A DNA stretch of 64,000 nucleotides from assembly GCF_020509005.1 (NCBI RefSeq), contig NC_063020.1, positions 3,906,001 through 3,970,000 of the forward strand, read 5' to 3'. Every line of letters starts with the position of its first letter. Position 1 is the stretch's first letter. Source of the stretch: Fulvia fulva (Eukaryota; Ascomycota; Dothideomycetes; Mycosphaerellales; Mycosphaerellaceae). Position numbers and translations under genes: made by a program. Below, in pieces: positions 16,614 through 27,481 of the stretch. Below the pieces are notes generated by a model. The model saw nothing but the letters and a program-made list of their open reading frames with translations, ran no database searches and had not been told where the DNA came from.

Positions 16614-19600
16614 AGTCTATAACTACCTTCGGTATATCTTTATATACTACGCCCGCGGGCTCCTAAGTAGACTTACTATCTAAATATCCCTACTACTTTA
16701 CTAGTATAGTAATGCCTCTGCCCTTCGGCTTTGAATCTAGAATACGCTTAATCTCCTACGTTTTGAACGTATTGCCTATATTATCTATAACCTTAATTAG
16801 CGGGGGACGTGTATTATCCTCGGGATCCGCCGGTCGTAGAAGGTTCGCGTAGAACGAGTTATATACTCGTATACGGGTCTCGTCGAGGTTGACTCTATAT
16901 ACGTTCTGTCCTAGTATAGCGGTAATAGTAACCGGTCCGTACTACTTTACGTCGAGCTTCTTAGATAGTCGCGATGACTTCTAGTTCTTAGTATTAATAT
17001 AGACGCGGTCGCCTTCCTAGTATCTAGGCGGCACGGTACGGTATATATTTATATTATTAGCTTATAGGGCTTAATTATAACGGAGGCACTCGTATAGGTG
17101 CTAGTAGAAGTCCTTTATCTACTATACGAAGCGCTCTGCTTTCTTAGTACTAACACGTTACTTAGTAGGTATAAGGCGCCTCGGTAAGTTGCTATTAAAG
17201 TTACTAGTACGCGGATTACGGCTACGCTCGGCGAAGAATAGCGAAACACCTATAGCTTCGGTAATATAGTTGTTCTTTACGAATTTAGCAAGTAGTAGCT
17301 AATCTACCTAATCGTTCTAAGCGTAGTTAGTAAAGGCACGGAGGTACTTTTCTATCTCCTTATTTATATTCTTAGATTAGCCGTCCGTTTTAGGATAGAA
17401 GGCGGTAGACAGTTTATAATCTACGCCGACGAGCTCGTAGAGCCTACGCTAGAAAGCAGAAAGCTATTAGCTGCCCCTATTAGTCATAATCGATAGAGGT
17501 AGGCCGTAGAGACGGTAGTAGTCTCGTACGAAGATATACGTAATATATTCTACGGTCATCTCCTTTACTAGGATTATATAAGAGCCCTTGCCCGTACGGT
17601 TAGTAATAGTCAAAACATCCGTATATATTATACCGTCGTAGCTACCCGTGCTTTCTAGTAAGCTAACTACGAAGTCTATTACGATCTTATCCTAGAGCTT
17701 AAAGGGAATTAGTAGTAGTTTTAGTAGCCTAGGGTGTTACGTCTACGAGGGTTTCGATAAGCAGTATTTATAGTACTTAAAGATCTTATTACGGACGTAT
17801 TACGATAGACTAGGCTAGACGAAGTCTCTAGTAATCAGCTCGTAGGTCTTCGCTCGTCCCGGGTAGCTAGCGGAAGGTATACTATAGTAAGCCTAGAACA
17901 CCTTAAAGCGTAGATTAGGTACATCCGGAACAAAAACGTTATAGCCGCCGTATCTATTCTTAATATATATCAATCCGCCTATAGCTACGGCATTAGTATC
18001 GTCTATACGGTGTCGCCTTAGGAGCTGATATAGTTCTCCGGTATCTAGCTACCGTAACGCTTACTATATCTCTAGTTTACCGTAGGCTATACGTACTTCT
18101 ATTATTAGGTCATTAACTTGTCGCCCGGGGCGAATTTCTATAGGTAAGATATTAAGGAAGCGATGTTTAGGTAGTAGCGTTTGTTCTTAGTGCTATCGCT
18201 ATAGGTCGTTATTACTAGCTAGAATGTCTTACGGACGACGAGTAAGCGTATCGGGCTTAACATTACTTTTACTAGGGATATATACGATCTTAAAGTAGAA
18301 CTATAACAAGAATTTAGACTAGCGTACCTACCGGCGGTTTAGTACCTTCGTACTTATAAACTGTTCTAGGTTCTTATAATTAGAGTATACGAGGATAGGC
18401 TTACCGCTCTCGTCGGTAAGGTGCTCGAAGTCGGTCTTATCGCCGTCGATGTCCCTAGATATAAGCTCCGGTTTCTACTCCTCGAACGCCTTAATAATAG
18501 CAAGTAACTCCTTATTATAGATGTTATAGTTATATTCCTATAGTGACATCTTCTTTGATATAAATGTAACCGGGCGCTAAATGCTATTATTACCCTTATA
18601 CGACATAATAGTAGCCGTAACGAAATCCGATACGTCCGTTTCAAGTTTAGTTTCTCTACTAGCTACGAAATGCGCGAGTACGATATCATCTTCTATAAAG
18701 GCTTGCTTTATACGGTCGAAGGCTTGCTAATAGGTATCATCCTATAGCTAAGGTACGTCCTTCTTAGTAAGTTATGTTATAGGATACGTAATGCCTAAGT
18801 AGTTACGAATGAACCTACGATAGAAGTTATAGAATCCTAGGAATGACAAGATGTCCGTTAGGTTACGAGGGGTCTCCTATTCCTAAATCGTAGCGATCTT
18901 TTCCTTATCTATCTTGATCCTATTAGCACTAATAATAAGGCCTAGGTACTTAGTCTCCTAGACGTAGAACTCGTACTTATCGATATTAAGCTAGAGGCCG
19001 GCCTCCTAAAGCTTAGCTATTACCTTGTCTATACACTCGATATGCTCCTCGAGAGTGTCGCTAAAGATCAGAGCGTTATTAAGGTACGCGGAGGTAAAGT
19101 TATCGAGGTACTCTCGTAGGGCATCGTTAATATATAACTAGAACGTACTAGGGGCATTATATAATCTAAATGGCATAACTAAGTATTCGAACTGCCTATA
19201 CCGTATTATAAAGGCAGTCTTCTATTTATCGCCTTCTATAATACGTAGGCAATTAAATACGGCGATAACGTCGAGCTTAGTAAAGTACTTCTTCCTACTA
19301 ATCCGGTTTAGAGTGTCTTAGATAAGCGGAATAGGGTACCTAGACTTGACTATAATAGTATTTAAAGCTCGGTAGTTAATATATACTCGTAGACCGCCGC
19401 CCGGTTTACGTATAATAATAACTAGCGAAGCGGCCGGTGAATTACTACGCTAGATATTACCTTTCTCGAGCTAGTCGTCGACCTAAGCTTTTACTACCTT
19501 AGACTCTTTGTTAGATATCAGATATAGGCGTTTAAAAGGTGGTCTAGCATCCTGCTTCAGCTTGATCTCGTAATCTAAGCCTAGCCGATACGGAGGTAGC

Positions 19601-20603
19601 TTGCTTAATTCTACTTTTAAGAAGAGGTCCTTTCTATACTAGTAGTAGGCTAGCAACTTCGCTATATCGGCTTCCTTCTCCTTCCTATATAACTTCTCTA
19701 TAAAGACATCGTAATCTACTACGCTTATAGCGTACACTTCCGTCTAGTACTCTTAGCGGTGTCGTAGTATACGGTAATAGGAATCTTCGACGTATATAGT
19801 ATAGGCGAAGGCAGCTTTACTACCTATGACTTTTCGTGCTATTATAGTATATAGGCCTAATACTTATGTAGTTACGGGGTTAGCTACGCTCTTACTAGCG
19901 TGAGTCTCGCGTAGGTTGATCTATATCGTAGAGACTTCAGCCCCCTTTATACGAGATAGCTTACGGAGTTCGTAGAGACTAATTTGCTTAATATCGCCTT
20001 TACTCGTATAGTACCTAACACGCTCTACGCTAACCCCTTCGATAGGTTAAGAGACCGGTATAGCGGAGATGTCTAGTCGTTTAAGGCTATTATAGTCTAG
20101 TAGAGGGGTTACTAGTGTTTCGGTAGGAGGTAAGACTATAGGTAGTATAATATCCTAGTAAAGGGAGTAGCTACGGTAGCTAGTATCATTAAATATGATT
20201 CTATGTCGCTTCTAGTCCTTATAAGGGCTGTGTTTTACGTACTAACCTAAGCCTAACACGATGTCGTAGTAAGTATTAGTAACTAGACACTTCACGATTT
20301 CGGTATAGCCCTATAGGTTAAGCTCGATGTTTGTTACTTTTGAAATAATAGTAGGGGCTTACGAGCCGTCCCCTAGTCCGAGAGTAAAAGGTTCAATATT
20401 ATATAAATAGAAGTTATGTTTTTACGCGTAGGAAGTGTTTACGAGTTTAGAGTTAGTACCGTTATCGAGAAAGGTATATATATAATGTCTATTTGCCCTA
20501 CTCTCTACTATAAAGTAATGCGAGACTTCGGGTCCTTTATCTACTTCTATAGAGGGCGTGTTCGGACGGGCTTATAAGGAAAATGCCTATACTGTTCTTA
20601 TAC
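16614..20603 (-). pseudogene. gypsy-R pol, RIP-degraded (protease to integrase)
   Basis: The largest own segment of gypsy-R reads on the minus strand from right to left. Protease-like sequence lies at about 20400-20490 (FLDNGTNSK). RT lies at about 18780-19570, with QFEYLVMPFRLYNAPSTF near 19150 and a flanking [12 protein letters not shown]. RNase H lies at about 18380-18700. The integrase core lies at about 17370-17720, with IVIDFVVSLLESTGSYDGII, LTITNRTGKGSYI, GLPLSIMTNRGS and KLSTAFYP readable. Trp and Gln positions are mostly stop codons and CpA/TpG are nearly absent, so no protein can be made. Confidence 0.85.
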
Positions 20604-21123
20604 TGTCATGGTCTCCCCACAGAGTGTACAGAAGGTGGGGACAGAAGAGCCTCAGAGTGCTCAGAAGTCGTCAAGAAGTGACAGTCCAGCTTGGTGTGTG
20701 AGCGCCAAGAATCACATGCCCCGCAACATTCGCTACGGGACCCAGCCCTCCAAATTCACCCCTCTACCAAACCTTGACAGATTCACTTCGGCTCGTGACT
20801 GTGTGACTCACGGCACTCCCGCGAGCACCCGCGACTGCGCTGGACCCTGGAAGAAGCACGTGGAAGACTCGGAACGTAGGGCAGGTTGGAATAAGGTTTT
20901 GAGCAAAGCTGCTGAGCGCGGCTTCGCACGGGTTAGCCCTGTTGATGCGGGGACACGCACTCGCGAGGGTCGCGTATAAATATCTGGCCTTCCCCAGGCC
21001 TCTCTTGCTTTCTTCGTCTTTTGTTTTGTGTAGCAATCATACCATACCCTTTTGCATCTGCACTTCGCACCTGCATTCTCGCTTTCACCCTTGCATCTCA
21101 CAGGCCAGGCTCTCGCCCTGACA
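20604..21123 (+). repeat. gypsy-2 5' LTR
   Basis: The 520-bp LTR carries a TATAAATA box at 20975-20982. Its first ~376 bp stay open as the tail of the pol frame. Confidence 0.95.
20975..20982 (+). promoter_or_regulatory. TATA box of gypsy-2 LTR
   Basis: TATAAATA follows the GC-rich GGGTCGCG and precedes a pyrimidine-rich stretch, the standard layout for a U3/R boundary. The same box in the 3' LTR is at about 26746-26753. Confidence 0.65.
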
Positions 21124-21165
21124 TCACAAAAGACCAACAAACCGTCAACCACTCGAGTCATCCTC

Positions 21166-22326
21166 ATGGGTGACCACGCCACCGATAGAGGTGTCAACCT
21201 CGACAACCAAGACACTCCATTCCACTTCAGTGAGTGGACTGACATCCCCTTCTCGAACGCCGCTGCCTTCGGTGCCTGGGCAAACGCCAACCCCGACACC
21301 GCCTACGCTCTCATCAACCGCACCGTCTCCTCTTTCCGCGAGACCGCCCAGCAGGTCGAGCAAGCAAACAACCAAGCAACATACCTTCAAGGTATTGTGA
21401 ACACCTTCCAGAACCTCGCCCCGCACGCCGACGACAACCGCCGCCAGCACTTCTCCAAGAAGGTCAACGACCCAGACGAGTTCGACGGCAACAAGAGCAA
21501 GTTTGAGGCATTTGAGACACAGCTCACCATCAAGCTGTTGGCTAATGCCGACCACTTTCCGCAAGAGAAGGACAAAGTCACGTACGTCTTCTCCCTCCTT
21601 CGGGGAGACGCCGCGGCTCAGGTACAACACTACATCGACAACGCCACGCAGACTATCGGCTGCCCGGACGTCCTCACCTTGATGCAGGACCTCCGTGCTG
21701 CCTTTGGTGATCCAGACCGTAGAGCCACCGCCCAGAACGCCATCCACAACCTCCTCCAGAAGAACAAGAGCTTCGCCGAGTACCTCGCGGCCTTCAACCG
21801 CGACATCGGGTTCACCGGCTACAACGAAGAGACCAAGAAGAGCACTCTCCGCCGTGGTTTGTCAGCAGAGCTTCTTCGAGCCCTCGAGGACAAGGACGTC
21901 GGTGCTATGAGCTTCCGTGAGCTCGTCGAGACCTGCCAGCGCCTCGACTCCAACATGAAACACACCGCCTCTCTCCTCGCTTCCCGTTCTCAAGGTCGTC
22001 AGCCTCGTGGTCCCGGAAGCCACTTCGCTGCTCCACTAGGCGCCGCCGCTCCTACGGCTCTCCCTCCCGTCTCTGTAGGTGACGCTATGGATCTCAGCGC
22101 TGGTGCCGCCGTCCCTCGAGTCCAGGGCCTCGTCAACGGTAAGCTCACTCCCGAAGAGAAGCTTCGCCGTCGCCAGGCCGGACTCTGCACCTACTGCGGC
22201 GGTCCAGGCCACATCGCAGCCAACTGTCCGCAGCTCGCTGCTCGTAACGCCCGCAACCCGGTTCGCGGCGCTGTCGGCGCTATCGAGCCTGCTCCTGCTG
22301 CTCCCGCTGAGCAGGAAAAAGCCTAG
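21166..22326 (+). CDS. gag: gypsy-2 Gag
   Basis: This Gag has 386 residues from the ATG at 21166 (MGDHATDRGV...); an in-frame extension back to 21052 lies in the LTR and is unlikely. A predicted helical N-terminus is followed by a Ty3/gypsy capsid domain (PDEFDGNKSKFEAFETQLTI, VTYVFSLLRGDAAAQVQHYI, FAEYLAAFNRDIGFTGYNEE, STLRRGLSAELLRALEDKDV). One zinc knuckle, CTYCGGPGHIAANC (CX2CX4HX4C), lies near the C-terminus, after a Pro/Ala-rich linker. The frame ends at TAG (22324-22326) immediately after GGAAAAAGCC, a probable -1 frameshift site into pol. Confidence 0.92.
   Translation: MGDHATDRGVNLDNQDTPFHFSEWTDIPFSNAAAFGAWANANPDTAYALINRTVSSFRETAQQVEQANNQATYLQGIVNTFQNLAPHADDNRRQHFSKKVNDPDEFDGNKSKFEAFETQLTIKLLANADHFPQEKDKVTYVFSLLRGDAAAQVQHYIDNATQTIGCPDVLTLMQDLRAAFGDPDRRATAQNAIHNLLQKNKSFAEYLAAFNRDIGFTGYNEETKKSTLRRGLSAELLRALEDKDVGAMSFRELVETCQRLDSNMKHTASLLASRSQGRQPRGPGSHFAAPLGAAAPTALPPVSVGDAMDLSAGAAVPRVQGLVNGKLTPEEKLRRRQAGLCTYCGGPGHIAANCPQLAARNARNPVRGAVGAIEPAPAAPAEQEKA
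22314..22326 (+). promoter_or_regulatory. putative -1 ribosomal frameshift site between gag and pol
   Basis: GGAAAAA sits at 22314-22320, one codon before the gag stop (22324-22326). In the -1 frame the codons from 22320 onward are open through to the protease, giving an uninterrupted Gag-Pol fusion. The A-run fits slippage. No downstream pseudoknot was tested. Confidence 0.55.
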
Positions 22327-25300
22327 GTCTTCCTCATCGACGCGATGAAGACCAAGAACAACGTTTACCGAAAGTGAAGAGAGGAAAGAAGTTGAGGATC
22401 AATACAGCACAGCTAGACCTGTACGACGAGACGGGCAAGGACCACGCTTGCAAACCGTTCGTCACGAATGTAAATATCGGCTCAAAGAAACTCTCTTCTT
22501 CCAATCTCACTCTCATGGACACTGGCGCACTAGGCGAGTCTTTTATGGACTATAAACTCGCGACCTCTCTCAACCTCGAACCCCAGGAACTGAAGTACCC
22601 TCGCACCCTTGAACTCTTTGACGGCACGGAGACTACCACTGGTAAGATTACTCATGTTGTACACACGTCAATCACCCTCGGAGGCAAGCGTATGTCGATC
22701 ACCAGCTTCCTTACGTCCCTACCGCATCAGAAGTTTATCCTCGGCCTCCCCTGGTTCAGACGACACCGACCTATCATCGACTGGACTTCCCTTACTGTCA
22801 GCTTCCCTCCAGAAGTTCCTCCGGCACCTCCGCCTTCTCCGCCGCCTCAGCGCGGTCCTGAGTATACCAAGATCTTCCAGGTGAACGCCGCTGCCTTCAC
22901 CACTGCTGCTAAGCAGCCCAAAGCTCAAGTCTTCGCCGCCTCTCTCCGCGATATCGACATCGCCCTCGAGAAGCTCGACAAGAAGCGTACACCTACCGAC
23001 CCTGCTACGAAGGTCCCTCCTTGGGCACACCACATCCTCCACGTATTCGATGCTAAAGCCGCAGACGAGCTGCCTCCTCATCGCCCTCACGACCACAAGA
23101 TTGAGCTAGAAGAAGGTGCAGAGACACCGTTCGGACCGTTATATTCCATGTCCCGAGAAGAGCTTATCGTCCTCAAGAGATACCTCGAAGAGAACCTAAA
23201 GAAGGGGTTCATTCGAGCGAGCCGTTCCAGCGCTGGCAGTCCCGTCATGTTCGTCAAGAAGCCCGGCGGTGGTCTACGCTTCTGCGTAGACTACCGAGGC
23301 TTGAACGCTGTTACAAAGAAGAACCGCTACCCAATACCGTTGATTCAGGAGACGCTCGAGCGCCTCTCTAAGGCCAAGTACTTCACCAAGCTCGATGTCA
23401 TCGCTGCGTTCAACAAGTTACGAATGGCAGAAGGACACGAGTATCTCACAGCCTTCCGTACTCGCTACGGGCTGTTCGAGTCGCTCGTTATGCCCTTCGG
23501 CGTTTGTAACGGGCCTAGTACCTTCCAGAACTTCATTAACGACATCCTTCAGGAGTTCCTCGATCAGTTCTGCACTGCCTACATCGACGACATCCTAGTC
23601 TATAGCGAGACCAAGGAGGAGCACCGCGAGCACGTCTGTAAGGTCCTTCAGAAGCTCGCAGACGCCGGCTTGCAGCTCGACATCGACAAGTGCGAGTTTG
23701 AGAAGACCGAAGTCAAGTTCCTTGGTTTGATCATTACCGCAGACGGCATCAAGATGGACCAAGAGAAGATCGACGCTATCGTCGAATGGGATGCTCCTAC
23801 GAACGTCAAAGAGGTCCAGGGTTTCCTAGGCTTTGCCAACTTCTACCGCCGCTTCATCCACGCATTTTCGGGCGTGGTACGCCCTTTGACGAAGCTCACG
23901 CGCAAGGGTGAGAAGTTCGCCTGGACCGACGAATGCCAGGAGGCTTTTGACTTGCTCAAAGCGAAGTTTGTTGAGAACCCGCTTCTACGGCACTTCGATT
24001 TCGAACTGGAGACCCGTGTAGAGACCGACGCATCCGACGGCGTGGTGGGCGGTGTCCTGCTACAACGCCGCTCGCCTGAATCCCCCTGGTTACCTGTCGC
24101 CTTCCTCTCCAAGAAGATGACCGCCACGGAGTGTAACTACGAGATCTACGACAAGGAGCTTCTCGCCATCGTCAAAGCTTTCGAAGAGTGGCGCCCCGAG
24201 CTCGAAGGCTCTGCTATGCCCGTCCAAGTAAGCTCCGACCATAAGAACCTCGTCTACTTTATGAAGAGCAAGCTGCTCAATCGTCGCCAGGCCCGCTGGA
24301 GCGAGTTCCTCTCCCGGTTCAACTTCGTGATCTCGTACACGCCCGGCAAGGCCAACTCGATGGCCGACGCCCTTACCCGCCGCCCTGGTGACTCTCCAGT
24401 TGATCGAAGAGGGGGCCGGCAAATCGCAGGGCAACAAGTCATCAAAGAGCACAACCTCTCTTCCGAGCTTCGAGAGTACCTATCGAATGGCCAGCCTACG
24501 CTCGCCGCTTCCTTTGCTACTCTCGTGCTCGCTCCTGCCTACCTTGACGAGAGTGACGATGAATCCGAGCCTGAAGAATACGCCTCGGACGCTGAGGACT
24601 TGAACGACGATGAAGAGGGCTCAGTAACGACCGACGGCTCATCCGAATCAGACTTTGAGGGGTTTGATAATGAGGAGCAGCCCGAAGGCATCATGGCACG
24701 AGTACGAACAGCGTACGATGCCGACATAGACGCCCAAGAGTTAGTTCAGGCCCTTGAATCTGGCGCGAGGACATTCCCGGGCTTCTCGCTGTCCGAGTGC
24801 GAGCTCCAGGAAGGTGTCGTCTACTTCCGTAAGAAGCTTTACGTACCGCAGCCCGAAGGCTCTAATATCCGAGCTGAGATTCTTCAAATCATCCACGACT
24901 CCGCCTCTGGGGGTCACCCAGGCGTAGCCAAGACCCACAAGCTCCTCGCTAGGTATTACTGGTGGCCGCATTCCTGGAAGGACGTCCGCCGCTACGTGCT
25001 GAACTGCGCTGCTTGCCGAAGAGCCAAAGCTAACCGCCACCGTCCCCACGGTCTCTTGCACCCTCTCCCGGCTCCTGATCGTCCGTGGAAGCACATCACT
25101 ATGGACTTTATCACCGATCTTCCTCACGGCAAGACCTTCAGCGGCGTGAAAGCAAAGGCCCTTCTAGTGATCGTGGACCGTCACTCCAAGGACCGGTACA
25201 TGATCCCGTGCTGGAGCATGACCGCAAAGGAGACTGCTCGCTTGTTCTACGAATTCGTCTGGCGCTTTCAAGGCCTCCCGGATAGCATCACCTCTGACAG

Positions 25301-26750
25301 AGGCACCCAGTTCATCTCGCACTTCTGGAAGCGTCTGTGTGCTATCCTGGGCATCAAGCATAACCTCTCGACCAGTTTTCAGCCACAGACCGACGGCCAG
25401 ACCGAAATTACGAACGCTATCCTCGAGCAGGTCCTTCGTTGCTTCGTCGACTACCACCAGAAGGATTGGCCTCAGCATATCCCTGCGGTGGAGTTCGCTA
25501 CTCGTAACTGGGACTCGGAGACTACTGGCTACTCTCCCTTCTATACTACGAGAGGTTACCACCCTCGTACAGGCATGGAACCAGAAGAACCTCTCCCGCC
25601 TACCGAAGACGCAAACGAGCAAGCAGCAGACGAGTTCGCTACTATGCTCTCACAGATCCATGAAGAAGTTCACGACGAGATGGTGTACGCACAAGCAATC
25701 TACGAGGATCAAGCCAATCGTCGTCGCCAGCCAGCTCCCGACTACCAAGTAGGCGATATGGTCTACCTCAACTCCAAGAACATCAAGACAGACCGCCCCT
25801 CCAAGAAGCTGAACTGGAAGAACCTAGGTCCTTTTGAGATCACCGAGCGTATCAGTTCACACGCCTACCGTCTAGCTCTTCCTGCGAACATAAAGATCCA
25901 CGACGTCTTCCATCCCGTACGCCTTCGGCCGTCGGCTGAGGACCCATTCCCGAACCAAAACCAAGACATGCCAGGTCCTCCCGATGAAGTAGAAGTCGAC
26001 GAGCCTGTTAACCTACCTTCTGACGACTATGCCGTCCGCAAGATCCGGGGAATCCGCGTAGAGCCCAACGACGTTGAAGGACTACCGCCGATCAAGTATG
26101 AAGTCGAATGGCAAGGTTGCCCTGAGTGGGATACCTCATGGGAACCTATCCAACATATCATCTTCAATCGTCAAGCAATCGAAGAATACCACGCCCGCGC
26201 AGACGGCCCAGAAGTCAACATCGGCAGGCTCTTCGAATCTGAGCTTTTCGACGGGGCTTACCAATGGTGTATCGACCATGGCATCAGGCCTAGGCCTGGT
26301 ACTGAAGCTGAACATCCTCGATATGTGGAACTACTACGGCTTCGTAGGAACTCAGCTTTGTTCGGGGGGGCTACTGTCATGGTCTCCCCACAGAGTGTAC
26401 AGAAGGTGGGGACAGAAGAGCCTCAGAGTGCTCAGAAGTCGTCAAGAAGTGACAGTCCAGCTTGGTGTGTGAGCGCCAAGAATCACATGCCCCGCAACAT
26501 TCGCTACGGGACCCAGCCCTCCAAATTCACCCCTCTACCAAACCTTGACAGATTCACTTCGGCTCGTGACTGTGTGACTCACGGCACTCCCGCGAGCACC
26601 CGCGACTGCGCTGGACCCTGGAAGAAGCACGTGGAAGACTCGGAACGTAGGGCAGGTTGGAATAAGGTTTTGAGCAAAGCTGCTGAGCGCGGCTTCGCAC
26701 GGGTTAGCCCTGTTGATGCGGGGACACGCACTCGCGAGGGTCGCGTATAA
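22320..26750 (+). CDS. pol: gypsy-2 Pol: protease, RT, RNase H, integrase, chromodomain
   Basis: About 1476 residues, counted from the inferred -1 shift. Aspartic protease: LMDTGALGESFMDYKLATSL (D67). [42 protein letters not shown], and YIDD from residue 421. RNase [49 protein letters not shown]. Integrase: zinc HHCC (GGHPGVAKTHKLLARYYWWP...CAACRRAK) and catalytic D929, D993, E1029 (DD35E). Chromodomain at ~1237-1300 (YAVRKIRGIRVEP...YEVEWQGCPEWDTSWEPI). The frame does not stop before the LTR; it continues 376 bp into it and ends in the TATA region, adding ~125 LTR-encoded residues. All catalytic residues are present, so the element looks competent. Confidence 0.93.
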   Translation, partial: SLGLPHRRDEDQEQRLPKVKRGKKLRINTAQLDLYDETGKDHACKPFVTNVNIGSKKLSSSNLTLMDTGALGESFMDYKLATSLNLEPQELKYPRTLELFDGTETTTGKITHVVHTSITLGGKRMSITSFLTSLPHQKFILGLPWFRRHRPIIDWTSLTVSFPPEVPPAPPPSPPPQRGPEYTKIFQVNAAAFTTAAKQPKAQVFAASLRDIDIALEKLDKKRTPTDPATKVPPWAHHILHVFDAKAADELPPHRPHDHKIELEEGAETPFGPLYSMSREELIVLKRYLEENLKKGFIRASRSSAGSPVMFVKKPGGGLRFCVDYRGLNAVTKKNRYPIPLIQETLERLSKAKYFTKLDVIAAFNKLRMAEGHEYLTAFRTRYGLFESLVMPFGVCNGPSTFQNFINDILQEFLDQFCTAYIDDILVYSETKEEHREHVCKVLQKLADAGLQLDIDKCEFEKTEVKFLGLIITADGIKMDQEKIDAIVEWDAPTNVKEVQGFLGFANFYRRFIHAFSGVVRPLTKLTRKGEKFAWTDECQEAFDLLKAKFVENPLLRHFDFELETRVETDASDGVVGGVLLQRRSPESPWLPVAFLSKKMTATECNYEIYDKELLAIVKAFEEWRPELEGSAMPVQVSSDHKNLVYFMKSKLLNRRQARWSEFLSRFNFVISYTPGKANSMADALTRRPGDSPVDRRGGRQIAGQQVIKEHNLSSELREYLSNGQPTLAASFATLVLAPAYLDESDDESEPEEYASDAEDLNDDEEGSVTTDGSSESDFEGFDNEEQPEGIMARVRTAYDADIDAQELVQALESGARTFPGFSLSECELQEGVVYFRKKLYVPQPEGSNIRAEILQIIHDSASGGHPGVAKTHKLLARYYWWPHSWKDVRRYVLNCAACRRAKANRHRPHGLLHPLPAPDRPWKHITMDFITDLPHGKTFSGVKAKALLVIVDRHSKDRYMIPCWSMTAKETARLFYEFVWRFQGLPDSITSDRGTQFISHFWKRLCAILGIKHNLSTSFQPQTDGQTEITNAILEQVLRCFVDYHQKDWPQHIPAVEFATRNWDSETTGYSPFYTTRGYHPRTGMEPEEPLPPTEDANEQAADEFATMLSQIHEEVHDEMVYAQAIYEDQANRRRQPAPDYQVGDMVYLNSKNIKTDRPSKKLNWKNLGPFEITERISSHAYRLALPANIKIHDVFHPVRLRPSAEDPFPNQNQDMPGPPDEVEVDEPVNLPSDDYAVRKIRGIRVEPNDVEGLPPIKYEVEWQGCPEWDTSWEPIQHIIFNRQAIEEYHARADGPEVNIGRLFESELFDGAYQWCIDHGIRPRPGTEAEHPRYVELLRLRRNSALFGGATVMVSPQSVQKVGTEEPQSAQKSSRSDSPAWCVSAKNHMPRNIRYGTQPSKFTPLPNLDRFTSARDCVTHGTPASTRDCAGPWKKHVEDSERRAGWNKVLSKAAERGFARVSPVDAGTRTREGRV

Positions 26751-26894
26751 ATATCTGGCCTTCCCCAGGCCTCTCTTGCTTTCTTCGTCTTTTGTTTTGT
26801 GTAGCAATCATACCATACCCTTTTGCATCTGCACTTCGCACCTGCATTCTCGCTTTCACCCTTGCATCTCACAGGCCAGGCTCTCGCCCTGACA
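26375..26894 (+). repeat. gypsy-2 3' LTR
   Basis: This 520-bp copy of 20604-21123 is followed by the target duplication TATAC. Confidence 0.95.
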
Positions 26895-27234
26895 TATACC
26901 GTAATATTTATGTTCGTATTTGTGTTCGTAAGGTAAGTAATAGTGCTTATACTAATATAATACTTCCTATATCGGACTATTATCTATTACGCTTAGATAA
27001 TAGTCTAGGCGTTTTCCGCCGGTAGTACTACTACTATAGCGGTTAGACTATTATTAGCGGTCTTTCGCTTAGGGCGCTCGTAGGGATCGAGTAGATAGCT
27101 AGCTACTCCTAAGGCGTATCCGGTACCGCGGTACCGTAGGTAGCTACCGCCTATAATAATCTAGGTACGCTAATCTTAGGTAAGTAGTACGAGGTTCTTA
27201 TATTGCTTAGGCCGGTCCTTCTATAGAAGTAAGG
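26895..27234 (-). pseudogene. gypsy-R remnant between gypsy-2 and copia-2
   Basis: This 340 bp of RIPed sequence should correspond to the gag-protease junction of gypsy-R by its position upstream (minus strand) of the protease at 20.4-20.5 kb. No motif is readable. Confidence 0.55.
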
Positions 27235-27469
27235 TGTTAAGATGTAGCATCTCAAAGGGAGTCAACAATCAGGAAGTGATCTGGCAGCCTGAGGCATCCA
27301 CAATGACTCAGCTTGTAGGGAGATACCTTCTCTCCCCTTTAGCTTAGATAGACATCCAACACAATCAACATATTGGTTCCTGATATATTGCTGCATGCTC
27401 GTGCTATTAGTCAGTTGAAGATTGATCTCTTACTCCACTCCGCTGCCATCCACCCGTACCTGTTCAACA
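27235..27469 (+). repeat. copia-2 5' LTR
   Basis: The 235-bp LTR has a single transition relative to the 3' LTR. Confidence 0.94.
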
Positions 27470-27481
27470 GGTTATGAGCCC
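27470..27481 (+). promoter_or_regulatory. copia-2 primer-binding site, half-tRNA-iMet type
   Basis: GGTTATGAGCCC directly follows the LTR, as in copia-1, and is complementary to the initiator tRNA-Met anticodon arm. Confidence 0.7.

Larger units (their letters stand above)
20604..26894 (+). mobile_element. gypsy-2: full-length chromovirus, TSD TATAC
   Basis: This 6291-bp element has two 520-bp LTRs (20604-21123 and 26375-26894; TGTCATGG...CCCTGACA) that look identical, flanked by TATAC at 20599-20603 and 26895-26899. Gag (21166-22326) and Pol (from the -1 frame, to 26750) are open. GGGGGGGCTAC precedes the 3' LTR. It is un-RIPed and appears complete, so it may be active. A RIPed sister of almost equal length (6290 bp) sits at 40109-46398. 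Confidence 0.96.

Noticed and set aside
18366..18644. Minus ORF rich in Arg/Leu/Ser within gypsy-R
   Set aside because: It is off-frame to the RNase H reading of the RIPed element; Arg/Tyr/Leu-rich strings are what TA- and CG-rich RIPed DNA encodes by chance.
20608..20979. 123-aa ORF in the gypsy-2 5' LTR as a separate gene
   Set aside because: It is the LTR copy of the pol C-terminal extension, so it is explained by pol reading into U3.
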